Origin: Rikenellaceae bacterium
GTDB lineage: Bacteria; Bacteroidota; Bacteroidia; Bacteroidales; Rikenellaceae
DNA: 6,011 nt
Direction: 5' to 3'
Assembly (NCBI GenBank): GCA_020859745.1
Contig: JAJBVQ010000194.1
Coordinates: 1 to 6,011, forward strand
Shown: positions 1 through 4,892 of the stretch, in pieces
Numbering within the stretch: position 1 is the stretch's first letter
Layout: every line of letters begins with the position of its first letter
The notes under the pieces: model-generated
Told to the model about the DNA's origin: nothing
Database searches by the model: none
Seen by the model: only the letters and a program-made list of their open reading frames with translations
Translations under genes and position numbers: made by a program

Positions 1-694
1 GTATGAAAAGGAAGCGCAGGAGCTGGCCGCCGCCATGAAGCGTTTTTCCGAGTCCGAATTGGCGAAGATGCTGAAGGTCAGTCCGGCACTTGCGGCACAG
101 AATTACGAGCGGTACCAGTTGTTCGGCCGGCCGTCCAATCCCCGCAAAGCTGCGATTGCGGCTTATAACGGCAGCGTGTTCAAGGCCATTGACGCCGCTA
201 CTTTGTCGAAGGGGGATTTACTCTATGCACAGGATCGGTTGCGGATCGTTTCCACGTTGTACGGGTTGGTGAGGCCACTGGACGAAATCGAGGCCTACCG
301 GATCGCTTTCAGCCTGAAACTTTTTCCGGGTAAAGGGAACCTGTATGACTACTGGCTCCCGAAACTGACCGGGCCGTTGATCGCGGATGTGAAAAAAGCG
401 GGCGGCGTGCTGGTCAATCTGGCGAGCCTCGACATTCAGGGGGCTTTGCACATGGACGAGATACGACAGGCGGTGCGGGTCGTGACGCCGGAATTCCAGG
501 AGCTGCGCGACGGAAAGTACGAAACCGTGCGCACCTATGCGAAAATATGCCGCGGCGTAATGACGCGGCATATCATCCGGCAAAGGGTCGAGTCCCCGGA
601 CAAGCTGGTGAAATTCATGTGGAACGGCTTCGCGTTCAATCCCGAGATCTCGGACGACGAACATTATATCTTTACCCGCGAGCGCAGGCCCTGA
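1..694 (+). CDS. yaaA: YaaA/UPF0246 family peroxide stress protein, 5'-truncated by the window edge
   Basis: Members of this family (DUF328) are cytosolic proteins that in E. coli limit free iron and protect DNA and protein during hydrogen peroxide stress. The reading frame is already open at base 2, so the start lies upstream; about 230 residues are visible against a usual 250-260, so roughly 25 are missing. Recognisable family landmarks in order are the ELAKMLKVSPALAAQNYERY segment (59-118), YGLVRPLDEIEAYR (260-301), NLYDYW (340-357), the LVNLAS segment (410-427), VVTPEF (479-496) and the conserved C-terminal block YAKICRGVMTRHII (536-577), followed by GFAFNPEISDDEHYIFTR. The usual RLEMG segment after the RPLD motif is replaced by RIAFS. 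The ATG at position 35 is internal and should not be taken as the start. The next gene is convergent and about 400 bp away, so this gene ends its transcription unit. Family assignment is confident; the stress role is transferred from E. coli. Confidence 0.9.
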   Translation, partial: YEKEAQELAAAMKRFSESELAKMLKVSPALAAQNYERYQLFGRPSNPRKAAIAAYNGSVFKAIDAATLSKGDLLYAQDRLRIVSTLYGLVRPLDEIEAYRIAFSLKLFPGKGNLYDYWLPKLTGPLIADVKKAGGVLVNLASLDIQGALHMDEIRQAVRVVTPEFQELRDGKYETVRTYAKICRGVMTRHIIRQRVESPDKLVKFMWNGFAFNPEISDDEHYIFTRERRP

Positions 695-706
695 ATCGGG
701 TTTTTC
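686..706 (+). terminator. Weak candidate terminator for yaaA
   Basis: A short stem overlaps the yaaA stop codon. Its core is CCC (689-691) paired with GGG (698-700) around a 6-nt loop. It can be extended by two G-U pairs and one A-U pair, and is followed by a run of five T (701-705), though the outer pairs use some of those T. The stem is weak, so termination here is only a possibility. Confidence 0.22.
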
Positions 707-722
707 AAAAGGTATAGGTGAC

Positions 723-730
723 TATATTTG
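723..730 (+). promoter_or_regulatory. Isolated Bacteroidetes -7-like element (TATATTTG)
   Basis: The octamer fits the Bacteroidetes -7 consensus TAnnTTTG exactly. The only -33 candidate is the T-rich stretch at 701-706, which is a poor match. No protein-coding gene follows on this strand, so it is either a chance match or the promoter of an untranslated RNA. Confidence 0.2.
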
Positions 731-756
731 ATATTTTCGGTCCGCGTCCATCCCCA

Positions 757-773
757 AAGCGGCGAAACCGCTT
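757..773. repeat. Short perfect inverted repeat (6-bp arms)
   Basis: AAGCGG (757-762) pairs with CCGCTT (768-773) across a 5-nt CGAAA spacer, giving a compact GC-containing hairpin on either strand. No T-run follows on the plus strand, so it is not a classic terminator. Confidence 0.45.
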
Positions 774-831
774 GTGCACAGGGCCGATAGGGGAGATATG
801 AAAACGATCGGAGATTAGTTTGGGTAAAATC

Positions 832-855
832 GTATATAGTTACCAAAGTATATAC
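832..855. repeat. Perfect inverted repeat with 7-bp AT-rich arms
   Basis: GTATATA (832-838) is the reverse complement of TATATAC (849-855), with a 10-bp spacer. This spacing suits a dimeric DNA-binding protein as well as an RNA hairpin. No adjacent gene start explains it as an operator. Confidence 0.45.
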
Positions 856-879
856 AGGGGCGGGCAAAAGGGATAAAAA

Positions 880-922
880 AGAACCCCTACATTCCGGCAT
901 GGCTTCCGGAGGCAGGAGTTCT
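880..922. repeat. Nested inverted repeat, possible RNA hairpin
   Basis: The outer arms are AGAAC (880-884) and GTTCT (918-922). The inner arms are TCCGG (893-897) and CCGGA (906-910) around an 8-nt loop. Two further C-G pairs can extend the outer stem with one bulged base. The two coaxial stems make this look like one interrupted hairpin. Confidence 0.4.
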
Positions 923-953
923 CGGGCATTTATTGAGTTGGCTTACAAAATAA

Positions 954-1001
954 ATTCGCTAATGTCTTTGTTTGTTTTTTACATGACAAAGGTCAGCGAA
1001 T
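954..1001. repeat. Interrupted long inverted repeat; strongest hairpin in the intergenic region
   Basis: ATTCGCT (954-960) pairs with AGCGAAT (995-1001), and CTTTGT (966-971) pairs with ACAAAG (986-991). This gives 13 base pairs in two blocks separated by a small 5/3-nt internal loop, with a 14-nt T-rich terminal loop. Read on the minus strand the hairpin is followed by TTATTTTG, so it could act as a terminator for the minus-strand operon. It could equally be a structural part of an unannotated RNA. Confidence 0.5.
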
Positions 1002-1032
1002 CCGGCGGGGGTGGCAATCCCCAAATGTTAGG

Positions 1033-1067
1033 AAAAAACGGAGGGCTTATCCCCATTAATAGGGGGA
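1033..1067 (-). terminator. Candidate terminator downstream of the LuxR-type gene
   Basis: On the minus strand, about 30 bases after the regulator's stop codon, TCCCC and GGGGA form a 5-bp stem (1050-1067) around an AT-rich loop. A run of six T (1033-1038) follows. The T-run lies about 11 bases beyond the stem, which is further than in a standard intrinsic terminator, so the call is tentative. Confidence 0.3.
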
Positions 1068-1097
1068 ATAGTATCGTTCATCCGTGTGTTTCGACGG

Positions 1098-1715
1098 TCA
1101 TTCTATTTCCGATTGGTCGATCAGGTTGTTCAGCAGGGCATACACGGTAAGCCCGGAGACGGTCTTGATGCCCGTTTTGCGGGTAATGTTCTTGCGGTGC
1201 GAGATCACCGTGTGGACGGAAATATGGTGCTCGTCGGCGATCTCCTTGTTGGTCATTCCTTTGGCCACGGAGACCAGTATCTCGCTTTCTCGGTCGGTCA
1301 GCTCGTATCCCTCGCTGGCGGCCTCCGTTTCGCGTGGCCGGTCGTCCATGGCCTGCCGCAGTTTGCGGATGATTTTCCGCCCGTCGTCGTAGATGTGGAT
1401 GGAGCCGTGGTACTGTTTCAGGGCGTCCGGCTCGATGAAGCAGTAGATAATGGCGACCAGCGCGGCGTCGGGCTGGCTCTCGAAAAAGTTGTGTACGGCC
1501 AGCCGTTTTTGGAAATCGAATATGACCGGATCGACCAGGATCAGGTCCGGGTCCAGCAGCGGGGCGCGTTCGGCGAAGTGGGCCGGCTCCCCGAACGTTC
1601 CGCAGACTTCGAATTCGCTGCCGGCTTCGGCCAGTATGGCTTTCAGCCCTGAAGTAATGACGGCCGACGGTTCGATGATAACCACTTTGCGGCCTTTTTT
1701 CGGTGAGCTGTTCAT
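1098..1715 (-). CDS. LuxR/NarL-type response regulator with an atypical receiver domain
   Basis: This 205-residue protein has a receiver-like domain at about residues 10-120 and a C-terminal LuxR-type helix-turn-helix at about 138-200. The HTH segment reads ELTDRESEIL, then AKGMTNKEIADEHHISVHTV, the normal NarL/FixJ pattern, so sequence-specific DNA binding is expected. In the receiver, D62 (ILVDPV) sits at the usual phospho-acceptor position. However, the acidic pair after strand 1 is only E15-P16 (VVIIEPSAV), and the usual KP/K-D lysine of strand 5 is not visible (SIHIYDDG). Phosphorylation by a histidine kinase is therefore uncertain. The start is chosen because its ATG overlaps the TGA of the upstream hemerythrin gene as ATGA; longer readings in this frame overlap that gene antisense to no known sequence. 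The two proteins are probably translated together. Its targets cannot be told from this window; autoregulation or control of the divergent transporter is possible. Confidence 0.85.
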   Translation of the reverse strand: MNSSPKKGRKVVIIEPSAVITSGLKAILAEAGSEFEVCGTFGEPAHFAERAPLLDPDLILVDPVIFDFQKRLAVHNFFESQPDAALVAIIYCFIEPDALKQYHGSIHIYDDGRKIIRKLRQAMDDRPRETEAASEGYELTDRESEILVSVAKGMTNKEIADEHHISVHTVISHRKNITRKTGIKTVSGLTVYALLNNLIDQSEIE

Positions 1716-2407
1716 CGCATGCGTTCCTCCAGTTGTTCGACCAGCGGCACCAGTATCCGGTCTTCGATCAGCGAATGTTTGTTCAGGTCGTCTTCCAGCA
1801 GGAAGAGATCCAGCAGCAGTTTGTTCCGCGGGGTGCCGGGGCAGCTGTCCGGCAGGTATTTGATCAGGATGTTCTTCAGGTCGCCCAGTTTCTCTTCGAT
1901 ATTGCTGTGGTTCTCCTCGAACTGGCCGATGGAGTAGCCCTCGGCCGATTCGATCCCCTCCGAAAGGTTGTGGATATAGGGGAATACCACCGTCTCCTCG
2001 TAGTTGAAATGGCGGGTCACTTCGCGGCTGTAGTCGTCGAAGAAGCGTTCCAGTATTTTGCCGTTCTTCGCTTCGCAGCAACCCACCAGCGCGAGTACCT
2101 GCCGCCGTATTTCGGGGATTTGCTCACGGATGTAGTCGGCGTGCGAGTTGTGCAGGTAGCGGGTCAGGTCTTCGGCCGTGAAGGAGTGCAGCTCGCTTGG
2201 CTCAGGCAGGAAATCGTCGAAGGTGTAGATGTTGCAGACCAGCAGGAACAGGCTGGCGGAGATGTTTTGCTGTCGGCAGATCTCGCCGATGCTTTTGTCG
2301 CCGAAGCCGAGCTGGATGCCGAAGCGCGGCAGCACGAACAGCAGCCGGTAGTTGGCGTGGATCAGGTCGGCCATCTTCATGCGCTCGGTAAAAAGAAGGT
2401 GTCTCAT
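1712..2407 (-). CDS. Hemerythrin-domain, RIC/YtfE/ScdA-like di-iron protein
   Basis: About 231 residues. Residues about 12-60 resemble the ScdA N-terminal domain (PRFGIQLGFGDKSIGEIC, about 27-44). Residues about 78-225 form a four-helix hemerythrin-like domain. The expected iron ligands are all present in order: H86 or H89 (LHNSHADY), HxxxE at H133/E137 (RHFNYEE), H167 (EENHSNIEE) and HxxxE at H211/E215 (KHSLIED). Spacing is close to that of the E. coli YtfE ligands. RIC proteins help repair iron-sulfur centres damaged by nitric oxide or oxidants, in the cytosol. Here the paired cysteines of the N-terminal domain (FGIDxCCGG in relatives) are replaced by G-F, so the classical function may be altered and a sensing role is possible. 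The gene overlaps the LuxR-type regulator by 4 bp. An in-frame ATG at 2443 exists, but a promoter-like element at 2426-2433 lies between it and 2407; starts at 2380 or 2374 are also possible. Confidence 0.83.
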   Translation of the reverse strand: MRHLLFTERMKMADLIHANYRLLFVLPRFGIQLGFGDKSIGEICRQQNISASLFLLVCNIYTFDDFLPEPSELHSFTAEDLTRYLHNSHADYIREQIPEIRRQVLALVGCCEAKNGKILERFFDDYSREVTRHFNYEETVVFPYIHNLSEGIESAEGYSIGQFEENHSNIEEKLGDLKNILIKYLPDSCPGTPRNKLLLDLFLLEDDLNKHSLIEDRILVPLVEQLEERMR

Positions 2408-2425
2408 TCGCGGGTTCGTTTTGTG

Positions 2426-2458
2426 CAAAGATGTCGATTTCATTCCGGGCGGGAAAAT
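2426..2458 (-). promoter_or_regulatory. Putative promoter of the hemerythrin-LuxR operon
   Basis: On the minus strand CATCTTTG (2433-2426) matches the Bacteroidetes -7 consensus TAnnTTTG at all but the first base. A T-rich -33 candidate (ATTTTC, around 2453-2458) lies about 26 bp upstream, centre to centre. The element is 18 bp before the ATG at 2407, which is why that start is preferred over 2443. Confidence 0.35.
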
Positions 2459-2497
2459 CCGGCCGTGTTTTTTTTAACGTCCGCCCCGGCTGCGCCA

Positions 2498-2530
2498 TTG
2501 TCCGGCGTGGAATATTTATTGCTACCTTCG
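2498..2530 (+). promoter_or_regulatory. Putative promoter of the EamA transporter gene
   Basis: TACCTTCG (2523-2530) matches TAnnTTTG with one mismatch, and TTG at 2498-2500 lies at roughly the -33 distance. Only 8 bp separate the element from the ATG at 2539, so the transcript would have a very short leader or none. It lies back to back with the hemerythrin operon promoter. Confidence 0.3.
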
Positions 2531-2538
2531 CGGTCGCC

Positions 2539-3432
2539 ATGGAAAAAGTACAGCGGAATAAAAAAAGAGAAGGCATCATATATGCTCTGGTCTCGTCGTC
2601 CACTTTCGGACTAATCCCCTTGTTCGCTGTGCCGGTTCTGATGATGGGCACCATGTCGGGGCCGTCGATCCTTTTTTACCGCTTCGGGCTGGGAACGTTG
2701 CTGATCGGACTGATCGGGCTGGTGCAAGGCAAAAGTTTCCGGATCGACTTCAGGCAGGGCACCAAGCTGACCGTGCTGGGCTGGTTCTACGCCGCCACGG
2801 CCATGTGGCTGCTGGAGTCTTACAGCATGATCCCCAGCGGTATCGCCACCACCATACATTTCCTCTATCCGGTGCTGGTGACGCTGATTATGGTGACTTT
2901 TTTCAAGGAGCCGAAATCGGTCTGGATCTTCGGCGCGGCGATCGTTTCCATAGCCGGGGTGGCGTTGCTGAACTGGAGTGGCGGCAAGGTCAATTACGAA
3001 GGGATCGCCACGGTGCTGCTGACCGTGGTAACCTATGCCATCTATATCGTGGGGGTCAACAAGTCGGGGGTGGACAAAATGGACCCCATACCGCTGACGT
3101 TTTACGTGCTGCTGTCCGGAGCGTTGATGTTCGCGGCCTATGCCGAGATGACCACGGGAATAGAGCCGATTCAAGACTGGAAAACGGGGATCAACCTCGT
3201 CCTGCTGGCCTTGGTGCCGACGGTCGTTTCCGACCTGACGCTGGTCATGGCGGTCAAGCGCGTGGGATCGACCATTACGTCGGTGCTCGGTTCGCTGGAG
3301 CCTCTGGTGGCGGTGCTGGTGGGGATCATCCATTTCTCCGAGCCGTTCAGCCTGAAAAGCGCGGCCGGGCTGGTGCTGATCATCGTCGCCGTCACCGTGG
3401 TAATCCTTAAAAGCGGGAAAAGAGAGAACTAA
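2539..3432 (+). CDS. EamA/DMT-superfamily membrane transporter
   Basis: This 297-residue inner-membrane protein has about ten predicted hydrophobic helices in two tandem EamA repeats (about 11-145 and 154-291), the normal length and plan of drug/metabolite transporters. A short basic N-terminus (MEKVQRNKKR) precedes the first helix. The end of each repeat carries typical signatures: FLYPVLVTLIMVTFFKEP (108-125) and SLEPLVAVLVGIIHFSEPF (252-270). The family exports amino acids, metabolites or drugs, or imports nucleotide sugars, but sequence alone does not give the substrate here. The start at 2539 is chosen because it directly precedes the positively charged N-terminus; the frame is open further upstream, but that extension crosses the promoter region and has no family resemblance. 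The gene is divergent from the hemerythrin operon and 60 bp upstream of the cas genes. Its leucine codons are strongly biased to CTG, unlike the cas genes that follow. Confidence 0.88.
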   Translation: MEKVQRNKKREGIIYALVSSSTFGLIPLFAVPVLMMGTMSGPSILFYRFGLGTLLIGLIGLVQGKSFRIDFRQGTKLTVLGWFYAATAMWLLESYSMIPSGIATTIHFLYPVLVTLIMVTFFKEPKSVWIFGAAIVSIAGVALLNWSGGKVNYEGIATVLLTVVTYAIYIVGVNKSGVDKMDPIPLTFYVLLSGALMFAAYAEMTTGIEPIQDWKTGINLVLLALVPTVVSDLTLVMAVKRVGSTITSVLGSLEPLVAVLVGIIHFSEPFSLKSAAGLVLIIVAVTVVILKSGKREN

Positions 3433-3437
3433 TCTTT

Positions 3438-3472
3438 TTGTCTTATTTTTTACTATAAAAAGTGTATCTTTC
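3438..3472 (+). promoter_or_regulatory. Putative promoter of the cas operon
   Basis: TATCTTTC (3465-3472) fits TAnnTTTG except for the last base, and lies 20 bp before the cas6 ATG. TTG at 3438-3440 is a possible -33 element, although the 24-bp gap to the -7 element is rather long. The intervening DNA is very AT-rich compared with the flanking genes. Confidence 0.35.
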
Positions 3473-3485
3473 GACTGAAAAGATA
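3465..3485. repeat. Inverted repeat overlapping the cas promoter and leader
   Basis: TATCTTT (3465-3471) pairs perfectly with AAAGATA (3479-3485) around the 7-nt spacer CGACTGA. The left arm coincides with the putative -7 element and the right arm ends 7 bp before the cas6 start codon. It could be an operator or a leader hairpin. Confidence 0.4.
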
Positions 3486-3492
3486 TACGATT

Positions 3493-4293
3493 ATGCGTTT
3501 TAGGATAGACCTGAAGATCGAGGGCGGTTCTGGCTATGTGCTTCCGATGAATTATCAATATGAATTGTCGTCGACGATATACAAATGCATGAGCCGCAGC
3601 GATGCGGATTATGCGGCATGGCTTCACGATAACGGATTCACGGATTCGGAACAGGGCGGTAAACGGTTGAAACTCTTTTGTTTCTCGAATTTTCGGATTC
3701 CGCGTTACACACCTAAAGACGACCGATTGCATCTGGATTGCGACAGGGCTTCGTTTTACCTCTCTTTCCTGCCCGAAAAAAGCACTGCTGTTTTTGTTAA
3801 AGGGGCCTTCGCCGATCAGGTGTTCGAGGTAGGGGATCGTATCTCGAAAATACGGTTCCGGGTGATGAATATTACTATTCTGCCTCCGTTGTCGGAGCTG
3901 GTTACTGCCGGGGATGACGGTCTGGTGGAAGGTGTTTTTCAGACTCTGTCGCCGGTGTGCATTTCGCTTCGCAATCCCGGAACCGGGCATGTCGACTATC
4001 TGGCTCCGGAAGACCCGCGTGCGGCTGCGTGCCTGTTGAAAAATTTAGAGCAGAAGTACAAATTTTTCCATGGCAGCGACTATGCGGGGATATCGGAGTT
4101 CGAGTTTGAGCTTTTGTCGCCTTCGCACCGGAAAGGGATCGCAATCAAACGCTTTACATCGCAGGAAACTAAGGTAATCGGGTATAATTGCAGGTTCCGG
4201 CTGCGGTGTGCGCCTGTTCTGCTGGATATTGCCGGCGACAGCGGGTTGGGAGAGAAGGGTTCAATGGGGTTCGGTTTCATCGAGGCTCGGTGA
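3493..4293 (+). CDS. cas6: CRISPR-associated endoribonuclease Cas6
   Basis: Cas6 is a RAMP-fold, metal-independent ribonuclease that cleaves pre-crRNA within each repeat to give mature guides. This 266-residue protein is of normal length. It begins with the ferredoxin-like strand MRFRIDLKIEG, followed by LPMNYQYELSSTIYKCM (17-33) and WLHDNGF (43-49), where H45 is at the usual place of the catalytic histidine. It ends with the diagnostic glycine-rich loop GLGEKGSMGFGF (251-262). The ATG at 3493 is chosen because the family begins directly at this first strand and a promoter-like element lies 20 bp upstream. The gene is the first of a plus-strand cas operon, with cas5-like and cas3 genes following at 20-bp and overlapping spacing. 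Codon use is more mixed than in the EamA gene upstream, which fits acquisition of the cas locus by transfer (inference). Subtype cannot be told from Cas6 alone. Confidence 0.9.
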   Translation: MRFRIDLKIEGGSGYVLPMNYQYELSSTIYKCMSRSDADYAAWLHDNGFTDSEQGGKRLKLFCFSNFRIPRYTPKDDRLHLDCDRASFYLSFLPEKSTAVFVKGAFADQVFEVGDRISKIRFRVMNITILPPLSELVTAGDDGLVEGVFQTLSPVCISLRNPGTGHVDYLAPEDPRAAACLLKNLEQKYKFFHGSDYAGISEFEFELLSPSHRKGIAIKRFTSQETKVIGYNCRFRLRCAPVLLDIAGDSGLGEKGSMGFGFIEAR

Positions 4294-4313
4294 ATGATCA
4301 TAAAGTGACAGTC

Positions 4314-4892
4314 ATGGAACAAGATTATTACGTAGTAACTTATGCGGGTCCTTTCGGTTATATCAAACCGTGGTTCGCCGTTCGCGATTCGAAAACCTAC
4401 AGCCAGCAGTTCCTGACGCCTTCGATTGTGGAGGGGATGCGGCAGAAATTAGAGGTAGGGACGATCTTGCGCCATAAACTGACTTATGCCGGATTCAGCG
4501 TGCAGTTGGAGCAGACTCAGCCGCGCGGATGGGATCTGCGTCCGAAACAGAGACAGATGGTTCGGCCCCGCTCGATCCTGAACCGGGGAGTGCTTATCCA
4601 TCCGCGGCTCGTCCTCGCTTTCGCTTCGGGAGAAGATGCGGAAAAGGCGGTGTGCCAGCATATTTGTTTGTGCCGGAATGAAGATGTTTTGCTGCCGGAA
4701 CCGGAGATCAGGACTATGAATCGTGAGCAGTTCGATGCTTTGCCGGGCTACGAACTCCGGTTCGGGGATCAGGGTGAGCCGGGGATGTTCCCGGTCGGTT
4801 TCGACCGGTTCAGCGAGCGGGGGGAGATGAGGTATGGGAAAATTGAGGTGACGGGTAATCCGATCGAAACGGGTGACGGAATAAATGGCTGA
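4314..4892 (+). CDS. Probable Cas5-like RAMP protein of a type I CRISPR system
   Basis: This 192-residue protein lies between cas6 and cas3. Its N-terminus (YYVVTYAGPFGYIKPW, 5-20, then SQQFLTPSIVEGM, 30-42) resembles the Cas5 opening strand, G-x-F/A-x-x-x-K/R-P segment and the TPSA-x-x-G motif. The later RPRSILNRGVLIHPRLVLAF (84-103) and CLCRNEDVLLPEPEI (118-132) parallel the QRaslvLRDVxY and LGxREFPA segments of Cas5. Cas5 binds the crRNA 5' handle and contacts the large subunit in Cascade. The match is by eye and partial, so another small CRISPR-associated protein remains possible. The ATG at 4314 is 20 bp after the cas6 stop. An in-frame GTG at 4290 overlaps that stop as GTGA and would add eight residues, but the family-like strand begins at the ATG. 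The 3' end overlaps cas3 by 8 bp. Confidence 0.6.
   Translation: MEQDYYVVTYAGPFGYIKPWFAVRDSKTYSQQFLTPSIVEGMRQKLEVGTILRHKLTYAGFSVQLEQTQPRGWDLRPKQRQMVRPRSILNRGVLIHPRLVLAFASGEDAEKAVCQHICLCRNEDVLLPEPEIRTMNREQFDALPGYELRFGDQGEPGMFPVGFDRFSERGEMRYGKIEVTGNPIETGDGING

Larger units (their letters stand above)
695..1097. other. Intergenic region without a credible gene, rich in inverted repeats
   Basis: This 403-bp gap separates the convergent yaaA and LuxR-type genes. The open frames in it are short, match no family I know and run into the neighbouring genes in the wrong frame. What it does contain is a succession of potential hairpins at 757-773, 832-855, 880-922, 954-1001 and 1050-1067. There is also one perfect TAnnTTTG match on the plus strand at 723-730. 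It may hold terminators for the two convergent units, a structured small RNA, or remnants of a lost element. I see no tRNA, rRNA or CRISPR repeat in it. Confidence 0.6.

Noticed and set aside
664..900. 78-codon minus-strand frame
   Set aside because: It overlaps the end of yaaA antisense and shows no domain, promoter or start signal.
695..1097. Possible tRNA or CRISPR repeat in the intergenic gap
   Set aside because: No cloverleaf with a T-loop GTTCGA-like motif and no regularly spaced direct repeats are present; only unrelated inverted repeats are seen.
899..1150. 83-codon plus-strand frame in the gap after yaaA
   Set aside because: It matches no family, covers the 954-1001 palindrome and ends inside the regulator antisense. 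The composition is unconvincing for a protein.
1716..2081. N-terminal extension of the LuxR-type regulator in its own frame
   Set aside because: The extension overlaps the hemerythrin gene on the same strand, is Arg/Pro/Gly-rich and has no receiver features. The domain begins right after the ATG at 1715, which overlaps the previous stop.
1703..2614. 303-codon open frame on the plus strand
   Set aside because: It is antisense to the hemerythrin gene, crosses the divergent promoters and overlaps the EamA start. The opposite strand has a full set of hemerythrin ligands.
2611..3990. 459-codon open frame on the minus strand
   Set aside because: It runs antisense to the EamA transporter, the promoter gap and part of cas6. 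Its translation is rich in Gln, His and Arg with no recognisable domain, as expected for the shadow of GC-rich codons.
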